This document shows, piece by piece, positions 6,615-11,581 of a stretch of DNA of 11,581 bases. This DNA comes from an uncultured Flavobacteriales bacterium. Its GTDB lineage: Bacteria; Bacteroidota; Bacteroidia; Flavobacteriales; Crocinitomicaceae. The position numbers and the translations under genes are program-made. The notes below the pieces were generated by a model. That model saw only the letters and a program-made list of their open reading frames with translations. It was not told where the DNA came from and did no database searches. The first letter of the stretch is position 1, and the number at the start of each line of letters is the position of its first letter. Where the stretch lies: NCBI GenBank assembly GCA_946886545.1, contig CAMPIU010000054.1, positions 1 through 11,581 on the forward strand, written 5' to 3'.

Positions 6615-8255
6615 CTAATTTAATTTCCGCTCAATCTCCTTCAAATTCTCCATTTTTTTTGTAGCCAGGAATCCGTTGATATCATCAAAATGCGTTTTCA
6701 CCCGTTTGTTTCCGAACTCATATACTTTGGTCACCAGCCCATCCAGGAAATCCCTGTCGTGCGAAACCAAAACAAGTGTTCCGTCAAAGGCATTCAGAGC
6801 GTCCTTGATAATGTCCTTCGTTTTCATGTCCAAATGATTCGTCGGCTCATCGAGAATCAGCAAGTTGACTGGCTCAAGTAACAATTTAATTAGAGCTAAA
6901 CGTGTTTTTTCCCCTCCTGAGAGCACTTTTACCTTTTTGGTAGAAGAATCCCCGCCAAACATAAATGCACCCAGCAAATCCTTTATTTTGGTGCGTACAT
7001 CACCTTCGGCAATCCGGTCAATGGTTTCGAAAATCGTTAATTCTTCATCCAATAGGGAAGCTTGATTTTGCGCAAAATACCCGATTTGGGTGTTGTGGCC
7101 CAGTTCCAGGTTTCCCTCAAACCCGATTTCTTTCATGATTGCTTTGACCAAAGTGGATTTCCCTTCACCGTTTCTTCCTACAAAAGCTACTTTTTCTCCC
7201 CGTTCAATGGTTACATTCACATCCTGGAATACCACATGATTGTCGTATTTCTTGCTAAGGTCTGTAATAACAACCGGGTAGGAACCGGAGCGTGGAGCAG
7301 GAGGGAACTTTAAACGCAAAGCCGAGTTGTCTACTTCATCTACTTCAATGATGTCCAGTTTTTCCAGCATTTTCACACGCGACTGAACCTGAAGTGTCTT
7401 GGAGTAGGTTCCTTTAAAACGCTCAATGAATTCGGTAGTTTCCGCTATGAATTTTTGTTGCTCCTCGTATTGTTTTTGTTGTTGGGTTCTGCGCTCTTTA
7501 CGTAATTCCAGGTAATGCGAATATTTTGCCTTGTAATCGTAGATACGGCCCATCGTTACTTCAATCGTGCGATTAGTAATTGCATCTACAAATGCCCGGT
7601 CATGCGATATAACTACCACAGCTTTTGCACTATTTACCAGGAAATCTTCCAACCATTGGATCGATTCAATGTCCATGTGGTTGGTAGGCTCATCCAGTAG
7701 GATCAGATCCGGTTTTTGAAGCAGGATTTTCGCCAGTTCGATACGCATTCTCCATCCGCCGCTAAATTCAGAAGTTGATCGGGTGAAATCCTCTCGTTCA
7801 AATCCCATTCCTTTTAAAACTTTTTCTACTTCTCCATCGTAATTGATTTCTTCGATGGAGTAGAATTTTTCGCTTAATTCGGAAACGCGTTCTATGAGTT
7901 TCATATAGTCATCCGAATCGTAATCCGTACGAACTGTCAGTTCCTGGTTCAAGGCCTCAATTTCATCCCGCATAGCGAAGATAGTAGCGAAAGCTTTACT
8001 TGTTTCTTCGAAAACCGTGCAATTGTCTTCAGTTAGTAAGTGTTGTGGCAAATAAGCAATAACTGCGTCTTTGGGAGCAGAAACACCTCCTTTGGTTGCT
8101 TTGTTCACACCCGCAAGAATCTTCAGTAAAGTAGATTTTCCTGCACCGTTTTTCCCCATTAGTGCGATCTTATCCGTGTCATTTATCACGAAAGAAACAT
8201 CGCTGAATAAAACTTTACCGCTGAATTCTACCGTTACATTGTCTACTGAAATCAT
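6615..8255 (-). CDS. ABC-F family ATP-binding protein
   Basis: This is a soluble tandem-ATPase of the ABC-F class, which bind the ribosomal E site and act as translation factors or, in some subfamilies, antibiotic-resistance proteins; they do not transport. Numbered from the ATG at 8255 (546 residues): Walker A1 GKNGAGKST 34-42, signature FSGGW 164-168, Walker B1 and DEPTNHMD 184-195, switch SHD 217-219; a charged coiled-coil linker with a QQQKQYEEQQK run at about 230-320; then Walker A2 GRNGEGKST 360-368, signature LSGGE 445-449, Walker B2 and DEPTNHLD 465-476, and SHD 498-500. All catalytic motifs are intact, so both sites should be active. A short tail follows, without the long C-terminal extension of Uup. 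MISVDNVTVEF is the usual start of this group, so I prefer the ATG at 8255 to the GTG at 8282. Subfamily and any resistance role cannot be told from motifs. Confidence 0.9.
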   Translation of the reverse strand: MISVDNVTVEFSGKVLFSDVSFVINDTDKIALMGKNGAGKSTLLKILAGVNKATKGGVSAPKDAVIAYLPQHLLTEDNCTVFEETSKAFATIFAMRDEIEALNQELTVRTDYDSDDYMKLIERVSELSEKFYSIEEINYDGEVEKVLKGMGFEREDFTRSTSEFSGGWRMRIELAKILLQKPDLILLDEPTNHMDIESIQWLEDFLVNSAKAVVVISHDRAFVDAITNRTIEVTMGRIYDYKAKYSHYLELRKERRTQQQKQYEEQQKFIAETTEFIERFKGTYSKTLQVQSRVKMLEKLDIIEVDEVDNSALRLKFPPAPRSGSYPVVITDLSKKYDNHVVFQDVNVTIERGEKVAFVGRNGEGKSTLVKAIMKEIGFEGNLELGHNTQIGYFAQNQASLLDEELTIFETIDRIAEGDVRTKIKDLLGAFMFGGDSSTKKVKVLSGGEKTRLALIKLLLEPVNLLILDEPTNHLDMKTKDIIKDALNAFDGTLVLVSHDRDFLDGLVTKVYEFGNKRVKTHFDDINGFLATKKMENLKEIERKLN

Positions 8256-8276
8256 ATTTTCTCTTTGTGATGAAGC

Positions 8277-8290
8277 GTCCACTAGTGGAC
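8277..8290. promoter_or_regulatory. 14-bp perfect palindrome in the ABC-F leader
   Basis: GTCCACTAGTGGAC is fully self-complementary and lies 22-35 bases upstream of the preferred ATG at 8255. Flanking AGC and GCT extend the arms with one bulged T. It could be an operator or an RNA hairpin in the leader. It overlaps the alternative GTG start at 8282. Confidence 0.35.
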
Positions 8291-8313
8291 TGCTCTGTCA
8301 GATTTTGGAGGTG

Positions 8314-8321
8314 CAAAGGTA
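8314..8321 (-). promoter_or_regulatory. Candidate -7 box of the ABC-F gene
   Basis: On the minus strand, 8321-8314 reads TACCTTTG, an exact fit to TAnnTTTG. Transcription from about 8307 would give a leader of about 50 bases containing the 14-bp palindrome and would leave the GTG at 8282 inside it. No -33 TTG at normal spacing was found. Confidence 0.35.
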
Positions 8322-8356
8322 CTGACAACTTTGGAATTCAGGGAATTTCAAGCCAC

Positions 8357-8385
8357 AAAAAAAGGTTACTCATTTAAAGTAACCT
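8357..8385 (-). terminator. Rho-independent terminator of the small membrane protein gene
   Basis: AGGTTACT pairs perfectly with AGTAACCT around a seven-base loop (8363-8385). On the minus strand the stem is followed directly by seven T (8363-8357). It lies 25 bases past the stop of the gene at 8410-8691, so that gene and the ABC-F gene are probably separate transcripts although they face the same way. Confidence 0.85.
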
Positions 8386-8409
8386 CTCGCAAGAATTAAG
8401 TAGTAGTAG

Positions 8410-8691
8410 TTAAACGAGGAAAATAACTGCCATATCAACTAACACTGTGACAATGAATGCGTTCAATATCCATCTCATAGGAGCCACAGCTAAAAGTAAA
8501 CTTAGCGTTGTCATAGTTGGAATTACTACAATGATCAGAGACCATGTATGGAGTGCTGCTCCGTAACTCATAGTTACGCCGCCTAAACATCCTATAATTA
8601 GCAACGAGATTGCAATAACTCCAAATCGGTATTCGTTTGCGAGGTTTTCGAATTTCATCCAGGTACTTTCTTTTATTTCCTGAGTTTTCAT
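8410..8691 (-). CDS. Small three-helix inner-membrane protein, unknown function
   Basis: From the ATG at 8691 the protein has 93 residues. A polar, charged N-terminus (1-22, starting MKTQEIKESTW) is followed by three hydrophobic segments: 23-45 (FGVIAISLLIIGCLGGV...), 50-70 (WSLIIVVIPTMTTLSLLLAVA) and 74-93 (WILNAFIVTVLVDMAVIFLV). The last helix runs to the C-terminus. The frame is open upstream to 8751, but the extra 20 residues look non-coding and a -7-like box (GAACTTTG, 8720-8713) would sit inside them. It has its own terminator. It is transcribed divergently from the beta-barrel gene at 8831. I recognise no family. Confidence 0.7.
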   Translation of the reverse strand: MKTQEIKESTWMKFENLANEYRFGVIAISLLIIGCLGGVTMSYGAALHTWSLIIVVIPTMTTLSLLLAVAPMRWILNAFIVTVLVDMAVIFLV

Positions 8692-8773
8692 AACTTCTTC
8701 ATTTTGATAGATCAAAGTTCGGAATGATTGAAAGGAACTAAAATGAGCCAAATCACAAAAAAACTTGATTTAT

Positions 8774-8803
8774 GTCAACTTTTGATTGACTTGCTTATAT
8801 TTG
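8774..8803 (+). promoter_or_regulatory. Predicted -7 box and upstream inverted repeat of the beta-barrel gene
   Basis: TATATTTG at 8796-8803 is an exact TAnnTTTG match, 27 bases before the ATG at 8831. Just upstream, GTCAACTTTTGATTGAC (8774-8790) is an inverted repeat with 5-bp arms and a 7-base spacer, covering the place where a -33 box would lie. It could be an operator, but short A+T-rich repeats are common by chance. No TTG stands at 17-20 bases. Confidence 0.4.
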
Positions 8804-8830
8804 ATTTAACAATAAGAGTAAAATTAGGTT

Positions 8831-9463
8831 ATGAAGAAGGTAAAATTTATGTTATTGTTGGCAACTGTCGGGTTGTTTGCAAGTAATTCACAGGCCCAGG
8901 GCTTTGGTGGAAGCGGAAGCAAGTATTTGCAGTTAGGTTTAGGTATAAACCAGCATTACTCCATGTATTCGGATTATGACAGGACTTACAACACGAATTA
9001 TGGGGCATTAAACTTACAAATGGAGTTTGGGGTCCATAAATATGTAGGTTTGGGCTTCATGGTAGGAGCTCAGGTTGCTGTTAGAGGATCGGGTTATTAT
9101 TACGGGGGAGTTTATGCTCCGGGTTATTATGCTCCTTCATCTTCCCCATACCGTCATTTTGGGGTTCCGATTGGTTTTATTGCGAATTTCCACTTTCTGC
9201 AGTTGATTGCAGATAAAGCCGGAAAATCCTTTGCTGACAAAATGGATGTTTATGGAGGTCTGAATATCGGGAGTGGTCCTGTGTTCAGAAGTGTACGTGA
9301 AAAGTACAAAGATGAAGTGTACTACGATTCTCATGTAGGAGCACTTTTCTTTTTTGGTCCTCATGTCGGGTTCCGCTATTTCCCTAGTGAAAAAGTTGGG
9401 GTTTATGCTGAAGCCGGATATGGAAAATCATTAATAACCGGTGGTGTAATTTTCAAATTGTAA
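8831..9463 (+). CDS. Predicted outer-membrane beta-barrel protein
   Basis: The protein has 210 residues with a clear signal peptide (1-23: two Lys, core FMLLLATVGLFA, SQAQ). The mature part alternates polar and hydrophobic residues with many Gly and aromatic residues, as in small outer-membrane barrels: YLQLGLGINQHY, LNLQMEFGVHKYVGLGFMVG, FGVPIGFIANFHF, VYGGLNIGSGPVF, FFFGPHVGFRYF, VGVYAEAGYGKS. A Tyr/Pro/Gly-rich loop (88-107) has two GVYAP/GYYAP units and would face outward. A charged segment (127-138) suggests a periplasmic turn. The end, GVIFKL, lacks the usual terminal aromatic residue, with Phe two positions earlier. No T9SS tail. The barrel call is from composition and pattern; the transported or bound partner is unknown. 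The gene is preceded by an exact -7 box and followed by a strong palindrome. Confidence 0.7.
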   Translation: MKKVKFMLLLATVGLFASNSQAQGFGGSGSKYLQLGLGINQHYSMYSDYDRTYNTNYGALNLQMEFGVHKYVGLGFMVGAQVAVRGSGYYYGGVYAPGYYAPSSSPYRHFGVPIGFIANFHFLQLIADKAGKSFADKMDVYGGLNIGSGPVFRSVREKYKDEVYYDSHVGALFFFGPHVGFRYFPSEKVGVYAEAGYGKSLITGGVIFKL

Positions 9464-9479
9464 TTCTTACAACGGGATA

Positions 9480-9521
9480 AAAAAAGTAGGGGGCGGAAAA
9501 TTTTCCGCCCCCTACTTTTTT
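9480..9521. terminator. 42-bp perfect palindrome, bidirectional terminator
   Basis: Bases 9480-9500 are the exact reverse complement of 9501-9521. The G+C-rich middle (AGTAGGGGGCGG and its mirror) is flanked by A runs on the left and T runs on the right, so each strand reads stem then T6. It stands 16 bases after the stop of the beta-barrel gene and 17 bases after the stop of the convergent gene at 9539-11554, the right place to end both transcripts. It resembles 6572-6612 in sequence, which suggests a dispersed repeat put to use as a terminator. Confidence 0.85.
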
Positions 9522-9538
9522 ATGTAAACATGTGTTTA

Positions 9539-11554
9539 TTACATCTTAATAAATGATTCGGAATACTTCTCACCATTCTTGGTTTGGATCACTAAGAAAT
9601 AGCGGCCGCTGGCTAACCCTGTCAATGAAATTTTTGAATCTTTCTTCTGAGTTTCAAAAACCTGTTCACCCAATTGTGTATAAATCCGGACACTTGAAGC
9701 ATCTAACAGATCATAGTTCTCAATAGTCAGGTAATCCGTTGATGGGTTAGGGTATAAAGCAATCTTTTTACCGTCAACTTCCAACAGACTCAAAGGATGT
9801 GATCCTTCAACAACAGTTAAGGGCTGATTGATGGAAGGATTGTTTACCTGATCAATGTGTCCTGATGGCCATTTGATCATAATGGAATCAATTACTGTTG
9901 CAGTTCCGATTCCAAAATGCGCGTTCAATGTATTCATGTATCTGAACCCGTCTCCACTTCTGATATCACGGATTTGTTTGCCCCATGCACCGTAAATCTC
10001 CACACGTGCACCGATTCCATTTGAATTACTTTCTATTCCCTGAAGGTTAATCGTAATCCAGTTGTTGTCATTTTTATCACTCATGTAAACCGTATTCCCA
10101 TTTCGAATATCCAGGAATCCGTCATTGTTTAAATCACCGATAGCCCCATTGGAAAATGCATAAACCATCGGGAAAAAGGTCATGTCGCCGTTACCGAACA
10201 TGATTTTATTTCCTCCGCCAAGCACGTCTGTAAAGCCGTCGTTGTCAAAGTCGAAAGAAACGTGTTCGATATTTAAACTTGGATTTGTATCCCATCCGGA
10301 ACCGGCAGTAACATCTGAAAACGTTCCGTTCCCGTTGTTTTTCATTATTTTATGAGGACCATCATCAGTAGAACTCGCACCGATTACAGCATCCATCCAT
10401 CCGTCATTGTTATAATCATTCCAGGCAGAAGACCATGTTTGAAGAGGATCAGCCATATTCGAAGCCGCTGAAACATCTGTAAAAGTTCCGTCGCCATTAT
10501 TTCTGTGCAACTCGTTGATCTTTGCCGTAGAAGCTCCACCGCGACATTTTGCAATAAAAAGATCCTGATCCCCGTCATTGTCATAATCTGTCCAGATCGA
10601 ACCGTAATTTCCACCTTCCGGGTGATCTCCCAATCCTCCCTGGTAGAATGTAAGATTCCCGCTTCCATCGTTCAGGTAATAAACGTTCGGATCAATATCG
10701 TGGCAAGAAAATGCATCCAGGTTACCATCATTGTTGATGTCAACAAAATTGGTTCGTTGACAGAATACATATTCGGTCCCGGAAACCTCTGTATAAGCTG
10801 TTCCGGTTGCATTTGCTTTCATAAATGTTACTCCGTTACCACTTCCGTAAAGCATATCGTTGAATCCGTTTTTATCGATATCACCGATAGCCATACTCCA
10901 AGATGGTTGGAACATAGTCGTTGTTGTTGGAATATTGGCAGTAACAAAAGCACCGCTGATTTGCTGATATAGAATTTGAACACTGGAAGCGGATACCGTT
11001 ACAATATCATCTAAAAAATCTCCGTTCATATCCGTAACAGCCAAACCATAGGATCCGCTAATTGCAGGGAAAGTATTCGCTGTAAATGTAATCGGGGGAG
11101 TAGGAGGAACCACAATAGGGCTTTCTGTAAGCTCAAAACTAAAACCTACAGACGTCCAACGATTATCAAATGCAATCGTATAGGTTGTCCCGCTCGTTAC
11201 ATTAAAACTGGCTGTTGATGTTAAACCGCTTCCACCGTCATCATCTCCGGAAACACATGTAAGCGCACCGCAAACACCGGAATAAACGTGAAAACGGGTG
11301 TCGGCTCCGGCACTTGCTGCCAAATCGGTTGTCAAGGTAACTGTGTAGTTAGCAGTTGGAGTGTAGGTGTACCATTCTCCGGCGGTTTGACCCGTTCCGT
11401 TTGTTGCACAAATTACGGTTGGAACATCTGTCCCGTCGACAGCACTTACAACGTAAGTCCCTGCTGTAATCGGAACTGCCGTTGCGCAGGTATTTTGTGC
11501 TTGAGAAAGCACAGGCATTCCAAGTAAAAGAAAAAGGGTAAAATTAATTTTCAT
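9539..11554 (-). CDS. Secreted VCBS/FG-GAP propeller protein with T9SS sorting domain
   Basis: The 671-residue protein starts with a signal peptide (1-20, ending LSQAQ). Residues 21-145 form a beta-sandwich module like those of PPC-type domains (NTCATAVPI, then WYTYTP, RFHVYSG, TYTIAFDNRW). Residues 170-485 hold seven Ca-binding DxDxDG-type loops, near D175, D225, D272, D323, D380, D435 and D474 (for example DINNDGNLD and DYDNDGDQD), one per blade of a seven-bladed integrin-alpha-like propeller. Residues 512-582 match the UnbV/ASPIC pattern (GIGARVEIY, then RSGDGFRYMNT, FGIG, IMIKWPSG). The last 75 residues (from about 597) are a type-A T9SS tail: ALYPNPSTDYL, then VRIYTQLGEQVF, GLASGRYFLVI and a Lys-rich end. 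It should cross the outer membrane by the T9SS and stay on the surface or be released, probably for adhesion or binding. No hydrolase motif is seen. The ATG is 27 bases from the window edge, so its promoter is only partly visible. Confidence 0.88.
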   Translation of the reverse strand: MKINFTLFLLLGMPVLSQAQNTCATAVPITAGTYVVSAVDGTDVPTVICATNGTGQTAGEWYTYTPTANYTVTLTTDLAASAGADTRFHVYSGVCGALTCVSGDDDGGSGLTSTASFNVTSGTTYTIAFDNRWTSVGFSFELTESPIVVPPTPPITFTANTFPAISGSYGLAVTDMNGDFLDDIVTVSASSVQILYQQISGAFVTANIPTTTTMFQPSWSMAIGDIDKNGFNDMLYGSGNGVTFMKANATGTAYTEVSGTEYVFCQRTNFVDINNDGNLDAFSCHDIDPNVYYLNDGSGNLTFYQGGLGDHPEGGNYGSIWTDYDNDGDQDLFIAKCRGGASTAKINELHRNNGDGTFTDVSAASNMADPLQTWSSAWNDYNNDGWMDAVIGASSTDDGPHKIMKNNGNGTFSDVTAGSGWDTNPSLNIEHVSFDFDNDGFTDVLGGGNKIMFGNGDMTFFPMVYAFSNGAIGDLNNDGFLDIRNGNTVYMSDKNDNNWITINLQGIESNSNGIGARVEIYGAWGKQIRDIRSGDGFRYMNTLNAHFGIGTATVIDSIMIKWPSGHIDQVNNPSINQPLTVVEGSHPLSLLEVDGKKIALYPNPSTDYLTIENYDLLDASSVRIYTQLGEQVFETQKKDSKISLTGLASGRYFLVIQTKNGEKYSESFIKM

Positions 11555-11581
11555 AGCATTGGTTTTTTAAAATTTATAAAT

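Noticed and set aside
8256..8282. GTG start of the ABC-F gene at 8282
   Set aside because: The nine extra residues (MDASSQREN) do not fit the family start, and the GTG lies inside a palindrome.
8692..8751. Upstream start of the small membrane protein at 8751
   Set aside because: The 20 extra residues add a polar stretch with no family look and overlap a possible -7 box.
10505..10972. 155-residue plus-strand open frame
   Set aside because: It is antisense to the repeated Asp/Asn-Gly codons of the propeller gene, is rich in Ile, Val and Cys, and shows no domain.
10200..11030. Regularly spaced similar segments as a possible DNA repeat array
   Set aside because: They encode the Ca-binding loops of propeller blades; the similarity is at protein level, and spacing of about 40-57 codons varies, unlike CRISPR or a tandem DNA array.
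1..11581. Prophage, integrative element or defence island
   Set aside because: No integrase, transposase, nuclease or phage structural gene is recognisable, and the tRNA shows no repeated 3' end that would mark an attachment site.

Overview
The window looks like chromosomal DNA of a Bacteroidota, most likely a flavobacterium of the Flavobacteriales. The evidence is a PorZ-like component of the type IX secretion system (T9SS), a second exported protein with a type-A T9SS C-terminal sorting domain, several signal peptides ending in Ala/Ser-Gln, almost no Shine-Dalgarno sequences, and upstream boxes matching the Bacteroidota -7 consensus TAnnTTTG. I cannot name a genus from sequence alone.

Layout, left to right. 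1-123: two REP-like hairpins 35 bp apart. 123-863 (-): a conserved protein of unknown function, with a promoter at 898-927 and an imperfect long inverted repeat behind it. 1104-3161 (-): a large exported protein with WG-like repeats. 3293-3396 (-): tRNA-Arg(UCG) and its terminator. 3557-6579 (+): porZ and recO, overlapping by four bases. 6615-8255 (-): an ABC-F ATPase. 8410-8691 (-): a small three-helix membrane protein with its own terminator. 8831-9463 (+): a predicted outer-membrane beta-barrel. 9539-11554 (-): a secreted seven-bladed VCBS/FG-GAP propeller with a UnbV/ASPIC-type domain and a T9SS tail. Both convergent gene pairs are separated by related palindromes that probably act as bidirectional terminators.

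Functionally the genes are mostly independent housekeeping or surface genes. One plausible link is that PorZ belongs to the cell-surface attachment complex that processes T9SS cargo, and the protein at 9539-11554 is such a cargo. recO (recombinational repair) appears to be co-translated with porZ, with no obvious shared function.

I see no clear new multi-gene system, CRISPR array, integrase or transposase. The most unusual signals are: the tRNA-Arg, where the nearly invariant tertiary pair G19-C56 is replaced by U19-A56; a 42-bp perfect palindrome with a diverged relative 2.9 kb away; and the REP-like pair that touches the stop codon of the first gene. In lines I counted by hand, the left end (about 50% G+C) is richer than the porZ and ABC-F region (about 40-42%), but I did not compute this for the whole window.
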